Origin: Rhizobium sp. RU20A
GTDB lineage: Bacteria; Pseudomonadota; Alphaproteobacteria; Rhizobiales; Rhizobiaceae
Reading direction: 5' to 3'
Assembly: GCF_900155885.1 (NCBI RefSeq)
Contig: NZ_FTMB01000001.1
Location: 1,364,001-1,428,000 of the forward strand
DNA: 64,000 nucleotides
Shown here: piece after piece, positions 40,414 through 48,821 of the stretch
Layout: each line of letters opens with the position of its first letter
Numbering within the stretch: position 1 is the first letter of the stretch
Notes under the pieces: generated by a model
Told to the model about the DNA's origin: nothing
The model's database searches: none
The model's input: only the letters and a program-made list of their open reading frames with translations
Program-made: the position numbers and the translations under genes

Positions 40414-41307
40414 ATGACCGACACGCCCGAGACGCCCGTCATCGACAGCATCGCCAACGAGCACCTGACCGTCGCGGTCTCCCGCCTCGGCGCCGAACTG
40501 CACAGCATCCGGAGCGCCGATGGCCGCGACTGGCTGTGGAACGGGGACGCCGCCTGGTGGGTTGGACGCGCGCCGATCCTCTTCCCCATCGTCGGCCGCG
40601 CCCCCGACAACATGATCACCATCGATGGCGAAGCCTTCCCGATGGCGCAGCACGGTTTTGCCCGCAAGCGCGTCTTTACCCGCGCCGGCGACGCCAGCGA
40701 CCGTATCGCCCACACGCTGGCCGCCGATGACGAGAGCCGTGCCATCTATCCCTATGACTTCCTGCTGACGCTGGAGCATCGCCTCGAAGGGCCGGTGCTC
40801 GTCATCACCGCGACCGTCACCAACACCGACAGCCGCCCGATCCTCTACGGCTTCGGTTTCCACCCCGCCTTCAGCTGGCCGCTGCCGGGCGGCGAAGGCA
40901 AGCCGCACGTCGTCACGCTCGGCAATGGCGCGAGCCCGCCGCTGGTCGGGCTTGAGGGCGGCCTGATCGGGCCTACGAGCCTGCCGACACCCTTCGTGGA
41001 CGGGCGGCTGGCGCTCGAACACGACCTTTTCCTCAACGATGCGCTCATCATGCCGGAAGGCGCCGGCGACAGCCTGACCTTTGCGGCCGAAGGCGGCCCG
41101 GCGCTCTCCTTCCACTTTGAGAACCTGCCGGCCGTCGCGCTCTGGCAGAAGCCCGGCGCCCCCTATCTGTGCGTCGAGCCCTGGCACGGCATGGCAGCGC
41201 TTGCCGGCGCCGGCAGCGAGCTTGCCGCCCGCCCCTTCACCGTGACGCTGCCGCCGGGCGAAAGCGCCCGCTATGCCATGACGGTGGATTTCTCGGCGGC
41301 CCTCTGA
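40414..41307 (+). CDS. Aldose 1-epimerase family protein
   Basis: 297 residues from ATG 40414, with GGAG upstream. The galactose-mutarotase-like beta fold shows in SRLGAELHSIRSADGRDWLW, ILFPIVGR and the catalytic-type histidines in MAQHGFARKRVF and YGFGFHPAFSWPLPGGEG, with a final catalytic-acid region LCVEPWHGMA. It resembles the YeaD/LacX branch, which often acts on other sugar epimers rather than glucose. It is the second gene after the amylosucrase-type enzyme. It is cytosolic, with no signal peptide. Confidence 0.87.
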   Translation: MTDTPETPVIDSIANEHLTVAVSRLGAELHSIRSADGRDWLWNGDAAWWVGRAPILFPIVGRAPDNMITIDGEAFPMAQHGFARKRVFTRAGDASDRIAHTLAADDESRAIYPYDFLLTLEHRLEGPVLVITATVTNTDSRPILYGFGFHPAFSWPLPGGEGKPHVVTLGNGASPPLVGLEGGLIGPTSLPTPFVDGRLALEHDLFLNDALIMPEGAGDSLTFAAEGGPALSFHFENLPAVALWQKPGAPYLCVEPWHGMAALAGAGSELAARPFTVTLPPGESARYAMTVDFSAAL

Positions 41308-41391
41308 CCCGCCAGCCGATGATCGCGGCCGGCGCCCGGATGCGCCGGCGTCGCACACCCGGCCGACAGGCCCAAAACGGGGAACCCGCCC

Positions 41392-43089
41392 ATGACGACC
41401 GACCTTGCCCGCCGAATCGACCAGGGAACGGGACGCGAGCCCGCCGACATCGTGCTGAAGGGCGGCCGTTTCTTCGATCTCGTTACGGGTGAACTGGTCG
41501 CTTCCGACATCGCCATCTGCGGCGAGACCATCGTCGGCACCTGCGGCACCTATGCCGGCCGGCAGGAGATCGACATTTCCGGCCTCACCGTCGTGCCGGG
41601 CTTCATCGACACGCATCTGCATATCGAATCCTCGCTGGTGACACCGCATGAATTCGACCGCTGCGTGCTGCCTTATGGCGTGACGACGGTGATCTGCGAT
41701 CCGCACGAGATCGCCAACGTGCTCGGTACCGAGGGCATCCGCTTCTTCCTCGACTCGGCCGAACGCACCATCATGGACATCCGCGTCCAACTGTCCTCCT
41801 GCGTGCCCGCCACGCATCTCGAAACCTCCGGCGCCTCGCTGCCCATCGAAGCCCTGCTGCCCTTCCGCGATCATCCCAAGGTCATCGGCCTTGCCGAATT
41901 CATGAATTTCCCCGGCGTGATCCACAAGGATCCCGTCTGCATGGCAAAGCTCGAAGCCTTCCAGGACAGCCATATTGACGGCCATGCGCCCCTGCTGCGT
42001 GGCCTTGATCTCAACGGCTACCTCTCCGCCCGCATCCGCACCGACCACGAATGCACGAGCGCCGAGGAAGCGCTCGAAAAGATTCGCAAGGGCATGCACA
42101 TTCTGGTCCGCGAAGGCTCGGTCTCCAAGGACCTGCACGCCCTTCTGCCGATCCTCACCGAACGTCTCTCGCCCTTCCTGGCGCTGTGCACCGATGACCG
42201 CAATCCGCTCGATATCGCCGAGGAAGGTCACCTCGACTACATGATCCGCGAAGCGATCAAAAACGGCGTCGAGCCGCTTGCCGTCTACCGCGCCGCCTCC
42301 ATCTCGGCCGCCCGCGCCTTCGGCCTTCGCGACCGCGGCCTCGTGGCGCCCGGCTGGCGCGCCGATCTTGTCGTCATCGACAGCCTCGAAAGCTGCCGCG
42401 CGGCACATGTCTTTTCCGCCGGCCGCCGCGTCGATGCGGCCCTCTTCGCCACGCGCGAAGCCGTGGCGCCCGTCGGCCTGGAAAGCGTCAAGGCCGGCCA
42501 CGTCGCCGCCGCCGATTTCGGCGTACCCTATCGCGAGGAAGAGACCTCCGTCATCGGCGTCCTGCCCGGCAAGATCATCACCGAGCACCGCCGTTACCGC
42601 CTGCCGGCCGACGGAAACCGCACCGGGCTCGATCTCGGCCGGGACATCATCAAGGTCGCCGTCATCGAGCGCCACGGCATCAACGGCAACCACGCCAACG
42701 GCTTCGTGCAGGGCTTCGGCCTGAAGAAGGGCGCCATCGCCTCCACCGTCGGCCATGACAGCCACAATATCTGCGTCGTCGGCGTCAATGAGGACGATAT
42801 GGCGACGGCCGCCAACCGCCTCGGCGAAATCGGCGGCGGCTTCGTGGTCGTGGAGGATGGCAAGGTCACCGGCGAGATCGCCCTGCCCGTGGCCGGCCTG
42901 ATGAGCCTTGAACCCTATGAAAGCGTGCGCGACACGCTGCACCACCTGCGGCAGGCTGCCTTCGCGCTCGGCGCCACGCTGCAGGAACCGTTCCTGCAAC
43001 TCGCCTTCCTGCCCCTTCCCGTCATCCCCCATTTGAAGATCTCCGACAGGGGCATGGTGGACGTCGACAGGTTCGAGCTGATCGGCTGA
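41392..43089 (+). CDS. ade: Adenine deaminase (Ade family)
   Basis: 565 residues, the usual size of this amidohydrolase. It converts adenine to hypoxanthine. The metal site starts with [20 protein letters not shown], then [19 protein letters not shown] further acidic/His cluster reads [20 protein letters not shown] and the C-terminal domain has [20 protein letters not shown] and [13 protein letters not shown]. The neighbour order (epimerase, ade, glycosyltransferase) shows no clear metabolic link, although xanthine dehydrogenase genes further on (60.9 kb) could act downstream of hypoxanthine. Confidence 0.93.
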   Translation: MTTDLARRIDQGTGREPADIVLKGGRFFDLVTGELVASDIAICGETIVGTCGTYAGRQEIDISGLTVVPGFIDTHLHIESSLVTPHEFDRCVLPYGVTTVICDPHEIANVLGTEGIRFFLDSAERTIMDIRVQLSSCVPATHLETSGASLPIEALLPFRDHPKVIGLAEFMNFPGVIHKDPVCMAKLEAFQDSHIDGHAPLLRGLDLNGYLSARIRTDHECTSAEEALEKIRKGMHILVREGSVSKDLHALLPILTERLSPFLALCTDDRNPLDIAEEGHLDYMIREAIKNGVEPLAVYRAASISAARAFGLRDRGLVAPGWRADLVVIDSLESCRAAHVFSAGRRVDAALFATREAVAPVGLESVKAGHVAAADFGVPYREEETSVIGVLPGKIITEHRRYRLPADGNRTGLDLGRDIIKVAVIERHGINGNHANGFVQGFGLKKGAIASTVGHDSHNICVVGVNEDDMATAANRLGEIGGGFVVVEDGKVTGEIALPVAGLMSLEPYESVRDTLHHLRQAAFALGATLQEPFLQLAFLPLPVIPHLKISDRGMVDVDRFELIG

Positions 43090-43290
43090 CGGTCAGAGGA
43101 AGAGCAGGTCGAACCTCTCGGTCGACGTCAGAAAAGCCTTGAGCGGCCTCACGCCCTCGATCGTCATGGCAACAAGCCGCAGGCCCGCGACGCACCGGGT
43201 TGCTGACGAACCGGGCCGGCCGGTTGCTTTTCGCCGCGGAACATGGTCTCGCATCGCAAGCCATCCCACTCCCGCGCCGAAAAGCCGCCC

Positions 43291-44280
43291 ATGAAATCCG
43301 TCGTCCTCGCCCAGGTCCGCAATCCCAATGCCCATCTGCCGGCCTTTCTGGCCCATCACCTGAAACTCTGCGACCGCGTCATCCTGCTCGATCACAACTC
43401 GGATGTGGATCTGCGGCGCCTTCGCCAGCCCCGTGTCGATGTTTTCAGAATCGAGGCGGCGCGTTTCGCCAAGGACCTCTTCGTCGCCTATTTCCTGAAA
43501 TCGCTGGAGCTTTGGCGCGACCATGATTTTCTCTTCCTGCTGGATGTAGACGAATTCCTGCCCTTTTCCACGCGACAGGAGACGCAGGCCTTCATGCAGG
43601 AACAACGCAAGACGGCGGTCCTCTCCTTCCACTGGCGCAACGGCTTTTCCAGCGCCGAAGGCCCGCTCGACGGAAGCGAGACGCTGCGCTTCACGCCCTG
43701 GCTGACCCCGACACGCAAGCTGGTCTATAATCTCAAGAAAACCGGCGACATCCTGCCGATCGAGGGCAATCACAATGCCCGCTATCCCCTCTTCGACAGC
43801 CTTCTCGTACAGATCCGCCCGAAGCGCCGTGACAGCGGGCTCGGCCTTTTCCACCTGCCGTTCATCGGCCTTGCTGGCCTGCGCGACAAGCTGGCGAGCT
43901 TTCCTGAGGCCGAGTTTCGCAGCAAGCTGATGAAGGACATGCGCGCCGTCGGCATTGCCGAAGAGCGCGCCGCCTCGCTCGACCTCACCGATGAAGACCT
44001 CATGGCCTTCATCGCCAATTACCGCAGTGAGCCCGGCGGCATCCGTCCCGGCATCACGGCTGCAGATTTCGAGCCTGTGCCCCTCTTGGCCGGCTTGCAG
44101 GACGACATCGCAGCGCAGGCCGATCGCCTTGCCGCCTGCCCGCCCATCGCCACCATCTGCGATGACGGCCGCGAGGCGGCCCTCATCGACCGCCTGCGCC
44201 GCAACCGCGTCTTTTTCAACCGCCGCCTTGCGAAGGCCTTCGGCCCGAAGCCTGGCGGGGTCTACGGCTTCCGGACCTAG
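43291..44280 (+). CDS. Glycosyltransferase family 2-like protein
   Basis: 329 residues from ATG 43291; an upstream ATG at 43243 is possible but less like the family. The start MKSVVLAQVRNPNAHLPAFL then AHHLKLCDRVILLDHNSDVD is the beta strand/loop entry of the Glyco_tranf_2_4 group, and HDFLFLLDVDEFLPF supplies the DxD metal motif (~86-90). It probably moves a sugar to a lipid or polysaccharide acceptor. The donor and acceptor are unknown. It ends in TAG at 44278-44280, and the convergent alpha-glucosidase shares the same CTAG. Confidence 0.82.
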   Translation: MKSVVLAQVRNPNAHLPAFLAHHLKLCDRVILLDHNSDVDLRRLRQPRVDVFRIEAARFAKDLFVAYFLKSLELWRDHDFLFLLDVDEFLPFSTRQETQAFMQEQRKTAVLSFHWRNGFSSAEGPLDGSETLRFTPWLTPTRKLVYNLKKTGDILPIEGNHNARYPLFDSLLVQIRPKRRDSGLGLFHLPFIGLAGLRDKLASFPEAEFRSKLMKDMRAVGIAEERAASLDLTDEDLMAFIANYRSEPGGIRPGITAADFEPVPLLAGLQDDIAAQADRLAACPPIATICDDGREAALIDRLRRNRVFFNRRLAKAFGPKPGGVYGFRT

Positions 44281-45908
44281 ACTGCCGCGCAGAACACGTC
44301 GAAGGCGTCGAGCTTCACCGTGCGGCCATCGAGATGCGCCGAGCCGAAGCCGGGCATGGCGCAGGTTTCGCGGATGGTGATGCCATCGGGCAGCAGCACT
44401 TCCTGCGGGCCGCGATGCAGGTTGAAAATGAAGAGCAGCGTATCGCCCGCCTTTTCGCGCAGGAAGGCCAGGACATCGGCATTGGTGTCGAGGAAGCGCA
44501 TGCCGCCATCGAGGAGCGCCGCATGGCTGCGGCGGAAGGCGAGTGTGTCGCGATAATGCTGAAGCACGCTGGCCGCATCGTCTTGTCGATCGACGGCGAG
44601 CGGCAGATGATCGGCCGGCACCGGCAGCCAGGGCTTGCCATCGCTGAAGCCGGCCTGCGGGGCGTCCGCCTCCCAGACCATTGGCGTGCGGCATCCGTCG
44701 CGACCCTTGAAGGCGGGCCAGAAGCGGATGCCGTAGGGATCGCGCAGATCCTCGAAGGCAAGCTCCGCTTCCGTCAGCCCAAGCTCCTCGCCCTGATAGA
44801 GGCAGATGGAACCGCGCAGGGCAGCAAGCACGCTGATCGCAAGCTTCGCCACCCGCGCCCGCTCCTCCGGCGACCAGATGAAGCGGCTGACATGGCGGAT
44901 GACATCGTGGTTGGAAAAGGCCCAGCAGACCCAGCCATCGGTGACGGCCGCCTGGAAGGCGGTCACGCATTTGCGGATGTGGCTGGCCGTGAAATCCGGG
45001 CTCAGCAAGTCGAAGGTGTAGCACATGTGCAGCTTGTCGCCGCCGGACGTATAGGCCGCCACCGTCTTCAGCGAGCGCGCTCCATCGCCGACTTCGCCGA
45101 CCGAGGTCCGGTCGCCATATTCGTCCAGCAAGGCACGGAACCGCTGCAGGAAACCGATATTCTCGGGCTGCGTCTTGTCATAGAGGTGATTCTGCATTCC
45201 GTACGGATTGACGTCGGGTGCATCGAGACCCGTTGCGTCCGGATCGGGGATCAGCGGCGGGTTGTCGCGCAGTTCCTCGTCATGGAAGTAGAAATTGACG
45301 GTGTCGAGCCGGAAGCCATCGACGCCGCGCTCCAGCCAGAAGCGCACCGTCTCCAGCACGGCATCCTGCACCTTCGGATTGTGGAAATTCAGATCCGGCT
45401 GCGATGTCAGGAAATTGTGCATGTAATATTGCTTGCGCACGCCGTCCCATTCCCAGGCCGGACCACCGAAGATCGACAGCCAGTTGTTGGGCGCCGTGCC
45501 GTCCTTCTTGGGATCGGCCCAGACGTACCAGTCGGCCTTCTCGTTGCTGCGGCTGGAGCGGCTTTCGACAAACCACGGATGTTTGTCGGCCGTATGCGAA
45601 ATCACCTGGTCGATGATGACCTTGAGACCCAGCCGGTGCGCCTCCTCCATCATCGCATCGAAATCGGCGAGCGTGCCGAACATCGGATCGACGTCGCAGT
45701 AATCGGAGACGTCATAGCCCATATCGGCCTGCGGAGAGGTGAAGAAGGGTGACAGCCAGATCGCGTCGACCCCGAGCGAGGCGATATGCGGCAGGCGCTG
45801 CGTGACGCCCTTGAGATCGCCGATGCCATCGCCGTTGGTGTCCTGGAAGGATCGCGGATAGACCTGATAGATGACTGCGCCGCGCCACCATTCCGATTGC
45901 GATGCCAT
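44277..45908 (-). CDS. aglA: GH13 alpha-glucosidase
   Basis: 543 residues. The barrel motifs are complete: GVDAIWLSPFF, VIIDQVISHTADKHPWF, nucleophile Asp in GVDGFRLDTVNFYFHD, acid Glu in DRTSVGEVGDGARS and FSNHDVIRHVSRF. The YFHDEELRDNPP stretch is typical of the GH13 subfamily 23 alpha-glucosidases that include rhizobial AglA. It lacks a signal peptide, so it hydrolyses sucrose, maltose or related glucosides taken up by a transporter. In S. meliloti aglA sits in an aglEFGAK ABC operon; here no ABC genes are adjacent. It is convergent with the glycosyltransferase gene, sharing its stop. Confidence 0.92.
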   Translation of the reverse strand: MASQSEWWRGAVIYQVYPRSFQDTNGDGIGDLKGVTQRLPHIASLGVDAIWLSPFFTSPQADMGYDVSDYCDVDPMFGTLADFDAMMEEAHRLGLKVIIDQVISHTADKHPWFVESRSSRSNEKADWYVWADPKKDGTAPNNWLSIFGGPAWEWDGVRKQYYMHNFLTSQPDLNFHNPKVQDAVLETVRFWLERGVDGFRLDTVNFYFHDEELRDNPPLIPDPDATGLDAPDVNPYGMQNHLYDKTQPENIGFLQRFRALLDEYGDRTSVGEVGDGARSLKTVAAYTSGGDKLHMCYTFDLLSPDFTASHIRKCVTAFQAAVTDGWVCWAFSNHDVIRHVSRFIWSPEERARVAKLAISVLAALRGSICLYQGEELGLTEAELAFEDLRDPYGIRFWPAFKGRDGCRTPMVWEADAPQAGFSDGKPWLPVPADHLPLAVDRQDDAASVLQHYRDTLAFRRSHAALLDGGMRFLDTNADVLAFLREKAGDTLLFIFNLHRGPQEVLLPDGITIRETCAMPGFGSAHLDGRTVKLDAFDVFCAAV

Positions 45909-46092
45909 GTGGTATCCCCTCGCTCGCGTGTCTCACCCCCCATAGGTAGCGGCCACCCCCCTCGGAGTAAACGCCCAGACAAACACCAATCCAAGCAATC
46001 GAGATCACGCTTGCGCCACATCGCGCATTGACCTCGCGGCCCCCGCCCCCGAAGATTGCGGCTCGCATCGCCCCACATCCGAAGGAGAGCCG

Positions 46093-47163
46093 GTGGAGAC
46101 GCCAACGACTGCTCGCAGCGACAGACCGGTGAAACTGCCGCTCGCCGAAGCCTTCGAACTGGCCGAGGCCGCGCTTTTGGCCGCCGGCGCCGGCCGCGAC
46201 ATGGCAAGGGCGCTCGCCGCCGCCACGGTGGATGCGGAGGCCCATGGCCAGCCCTCGGTCGGCTTCGCCCATCTTCTGGACTACCTGGAAAGCCTCAAAG
46301 CCGGCCGCATCAACGGCAAGGCCGAACCAATTCGCGACGATCCGGCTCCCGCCATTATCCGCATCGACGCTGCCGGCGGCATCGCCCAGCATGGATTCGC
46401 GCTCGCCTTCAACGATCTCGTCGCCCGCGCCGGCAGCTTCGGCATCGCGCTCTTCAGTCTCTCGGGCTCCTACACAACAGGCGAACTCGGCTATTACACG
46501 CGCCGCATCGCGCAGGCCGGTCTCGTCGCCTTCGCTGCGACCAACGGCCCGGCGATCATGAGCGTGCCGGGCGCGACGGGACCTGTCTACTGCACGAACC
46601 CCCTCTCCTTCGCCGCACCGGCAGCCGATAGCGACGTGATCTTCTTCGACCAGTCCTCGAGCGCCACCGCCTTCGTCAACATCCGCGCGGCGGCCGAGAA
46701 GGGCGAGCGCCTTGCAGAGGGAATCGCCGTCGATGTCAGCGGCCAGCCGACCACCGATCCGGCCGCGGCGCTGCGCGGCGCGCTCCTGACCTTCGGCGCC
46801 GAACGCGGCGCCAATATCGCGCTGATGGTGGAAATCCTCGCGGCCGGCCTGACGGGGGCCAATTGGTCACTCGATGCCGGCTCCTTCACCGAGGGCAAGG
46901 CTTCGCCCGGCGCTGGCCTTCTGATCGTCGCCATCGCCCCAGCCGTGCTCGACAGGGACTTCCCCGCCCGCCTTGCCGCCCAGGCGAAGCGGCTGGAACG
47001 CATCCACGGGGTCCACATTCCCGGCCGTCGCAAGCTTGCCGCCCGCCGCCGCGCAGAACGCGACGGGATCACCTTGCCGAAAACGCTGCATGACCGTATC
47101 ACCGCCTGGCTGACGAAGGACGCGAGGGATACGCATGGCTGGACATATTCTGTCGATCGGTGA
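46093..47163 (+). CDS. Ldh-family (malate/L-lactate) oxidoreductase
   Basis: 356 residues from GTG 46093, with GAAGGAGAG upstream. It belongs to the malate/L-lactate dehydrogenase family (not the Rossmann LDHs). Marks are AEALLAAGAGRDMARAL-like N-terminal helices, DAEAHGQPSVGFAHLLDYL, the GSYTTGELGYYTRRIAQAGL stretch and the nucleotide-site region ATGPVYCTNPLSFAAP. These NAD(P)-dependent reductases act on oxo-acids such as pyruvate, diketogulonate or imino acids. Its 3' end overlaps the kinase gene by 29 bp, implying one operon, and the partner suggests hexuronate or sugar-acid catabolism. The precise substrate is inferred. It is divergent from aglA over 184 bp. Confidence 0.85.
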   Translation: METPTTARSDRPVKLPLAEAFELAEAALLAAGAGRDMARALAAATVDAEAHGQPSVGFAHLLDYLESLKAGRINGKAEPIRDDPAPAIIRIDAAGGIAQHGFALAFNDLVARAGSFGIALFSLSGSYTTGELGYYTRRIAQAGLVAFAATNGPAIMSVPGATGPVYCTNPLSFAAPAADSDVIFFDQSSSATAFVNIRAAAEKGERLAEGIAVDVSGQPTTDPAAALRGALLTFGAERGANIALMVEILAAGLTGANWSLDAGSFTEGKASPGAGLLIVAIAPAVLDRDFPARLAAQAKRLERIHGVHIPGRRKLAARRRAERDGITLPKTLHDRITAWLTKDARDTHGWTYSVDR

Positions 47164-48049
47164 GTGCATGGTGGAACTCATGCAGGCCGAAGGTGGCCTC
47201 CTGAAGAAGGGCTATGCCGGCGACACCTTCAACACCGCCTACTATGCCCGCCTTTTCTCGCCGGAAAGCATCACCGTCGATTACTTCACCGCCGTCGGCG
47301 ACGAGATCGTTTCGGACGAGATGCTGGCCTTCATGGCCGGCACCGGCGTCGGCACGGGCCACATCCGCCGGATTCCCGGCCGCATGCCGGGCCTTTACAT
47401 GATCCACCTGAAGGACGGGGAACGCAGCTTCTCCTACTGGCGCTCCACCTCCGCCGCCAGATGCCTTGCCGACGACGCCGACGCCCTGCGCTCCGCCATC
47501 GAAACCGCCGATACGATCATCGTCACCGGCGTGACGCTGGCGATCCTCGACGAGACCGCCGTCGAAACCCTCCTCTCCGAAATGCGCCGCGCCAAGGCCG
47601 CCGGCCGGACGGTGGTCTTCGACCCCAACATCCGCCCGCGCCTGTGGAGCGACAAGGCCCGCATGCTGGCAACAATCTCCGACGGCGCCCGCGCCGCCAC
47701 CATCGCCATGCCGAGCTTCGATGACGAAGCCACCCATTTCGGCGATGCGAGCGTGGCCGACACCATCGCGCGCTACCGCGCGCTCGGCGTCGAGAACATC
47801 GTCGTCAAGGACGGCGCAAATGGCGCGACTGTAGCCTTCGGGGCCGCAGCCCCGGTTCTGGTGCCCGCCGCAAAGCCGGCCGCCATCGTGGACACGACCA
47901 GCGCCGGCGACAGCTTCAACGGCGCCTTCCTTGCGCATCTCACCCAGCATGGCGACCCCGAGGCCGCTGCCGCCTTCGCCGCCCGCATCGCCGCCGGCGT
48001 CATTGCCCACCACGGCGCGCTGATCGACAAGGCGCTGTTGCCGGCCTGA
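47135..48049 (+). CDS. kdgK: PfkB-family sugar kinase, 2-keto-3-deoxygluconate kinase-like
   Basis: 304 residues. The ATG at 47135 lies 29 bp inside the preceding gene in another frame. ILSIGECMVEL is the PfkB N-terminal sugar site, FDPNIRPRLWSDK is the middle motif and DTTSAGDSFNGAFLA is the ATP-binding/anion-hole motif with the catalytic Asp. GRMPGLYMIHLKDGERSFSY and the length fit KdgK. It would phosphorylate 2-keto-3-deoxy-D-gluconate before aldol cleavage to pyruvate and glyceraldehyde 3-phosphate. Other ribokinase-fold sugar substrates cannot be ruled out. Confidence 0.85.
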   Translation: MAGHILSIGECMVELMQAEGGLLKKGYAGDTFNTAYYARLFSPESITVDYFTAVGDEIVSDEMLAFMAGTGVGTGHIRRIPGRMPGLYMIHLKDGERSFSYWRSTSAARCLADDADALRSAIETADTIIVTGVTLAILDETAVETLLSEMRRAKAAGRTVVFDPNIRPRLWSDKARMLATISDGARAATIAMPSFDDEATHFGDASVADTIARYRALGVENIVVKDGANGATVAFGAAAPVLVPAAKPAAIVDTTSAGDSFNGAFLAHLTQHGDPEAAAAFAARIAAGVIAHHGALIDKALLPA

Positions 48050-48088
48050 CCTGCGCAAAACCTTGAAAATCCGTGCCGGACAGCGTAT

Positions 48089-48110
48089 CCTTGGTCAGAC
48101 TTGACCAAGG
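48089..48110. promoter_or_regulatory. Inverted repeat upstream of the first antitoxin gene
   Basis: CCTTGGTCA (48089-48097) and TGACCAAGG (48102-48110) are perfect 9-bp arms with a 4-base spacer. The right arm contains the first half of the ribosome site AAGGAGG (48107-48113), so the repeat could act as an operator or a hairpin that masks translation. Confidence 0.7.
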
Positions 48111-48118
48111 AGGCAGCC

Positions 48119-48367
48119 ATGCCCGTCGTCAACATGTTGGAAGCCAAGACCCGCCTCTCCCAGCTCGTCGCTGCCGTTGAAGACGGCAGCGAGAGCGAGA
48201 TCATCATCGCCCGCAACGGCAAGCCGGCGGCAAAGCTGGTGCCGATGGATGCCAAGGAAAAGCACGTGCGCAAGCTTGGCCAGTTTGAAGGCATGTTTCC
48301 GAGCATGACGTTGGAAGAGTTCGACGCCGACAATGACGAAATCGCCAAGATGTTTTACGGCGAATGA
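48119..48367 (+). CDS. Phd/YefM-family antitoxin
   Basis: 82 residues from ATG 48119, which has AAGGAGG just upstream. The start MPVVNMLEAKTRLSQLVAAV then SEIIIARNGKPAAKLVPM is the standard Phd/YefM fold that binds DNA, followed by an acidic toxin-binding tail (FPSMTLEEFDADNDEIAKMF). It should neutralise the PIN toxin encoded next and repress both. The genes overlap as ATGA, so they are translationally coupled. Confidence 0.9.
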   Translation: MPVVNMLEAKTRLSQLVAAVEDGSESEIIIARNGKPAAKLVPMDAKEKHVRKLGQFEGMFPSMTLEEFDADNDEIAKMFYGE

Positions 48368-48753
48368 GGTACTTGCTCGACACCCATGTTGCGATCTGGA
48401 CGATCAGCGATCGCACGCAAATTCCAAGGCGAATCCTTGACCTTATCGCAGACCCGGACCACGACGTTTTCGTATCCGCGGCCAGTATATGGGAGATCGC
48501 GATCAAGCATGGCCTCAAGCGGGCCAATGCACCGCCGCTGAACAGTGAAGATTCGATCAAGGCGTTTCTTTATGCCGATTTTACGCTTCTCGACATTACG
48601 ACGAAGCACGCCGCTGCTGTAGAATCGATTTCAACGCCGCACGCCGACCCCTTCGACCGTCTGCTGATCGCGCAGGCCATCACCGAGCCGTTGGCTCTCA
48701 TTACACGCGACAGCAAGATTGCGACCTACAGCCCGACCTTCATCACCTGGTGA
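48364..48753 (+). CDS. vapC: PIN-domain VapC-like ribonuclease toxin
   Basis: 129 residues. The PIN-domain acidic residues appear as LLDTHVAIW (Asp6), SAASIWEIAIKHG (Glu) and TPHADPFDRLLIAQ (Asp pair), with ITRDSKIATY near the end. This layout makes a metal-dependent RNase toxin whose target RNA is unknown. It pairs with the antitoxin that overlaps its start by four bases. A rhizobial palindromic element follows eight bases past its stop. Confidence 0.9.
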   Translation: MRYLLDTHVAIWTISDRTQIPRRILDLIADPDHDVFVSAASIWEIAIKHGLKRANAPPLNSEDSIKAFLYADFTLLDITTKHAAAVESISTPHADPFDRLLIAQAITEPLALITRDSKIATYSPTFITW

Positions 48754-48760
48754 GGCCAGA

Positions 48761-48804
48761 GCAATTCCAGCAAAACTGTGCAGCGGTTTTGCGTCCGGAA
48801 TTGC
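48761..48804. repeat. Rhizobial intergenic palindrome between vapC and der
   Basis: GCAATTCC (48761-48768) pairs with GGAATTGC (48797-48804), and inside GCAAAAC (48770-48776) pairs with GTTTTGC (48786-48792). This two-step stem is a very common intergenic palindrome in Rhizobiaceae genomes as I recall them, and may also end both convergent transcripts. Confidence 0.7.
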
Positions 48805-48821
48805 GTGAAAATGCAGGAACG

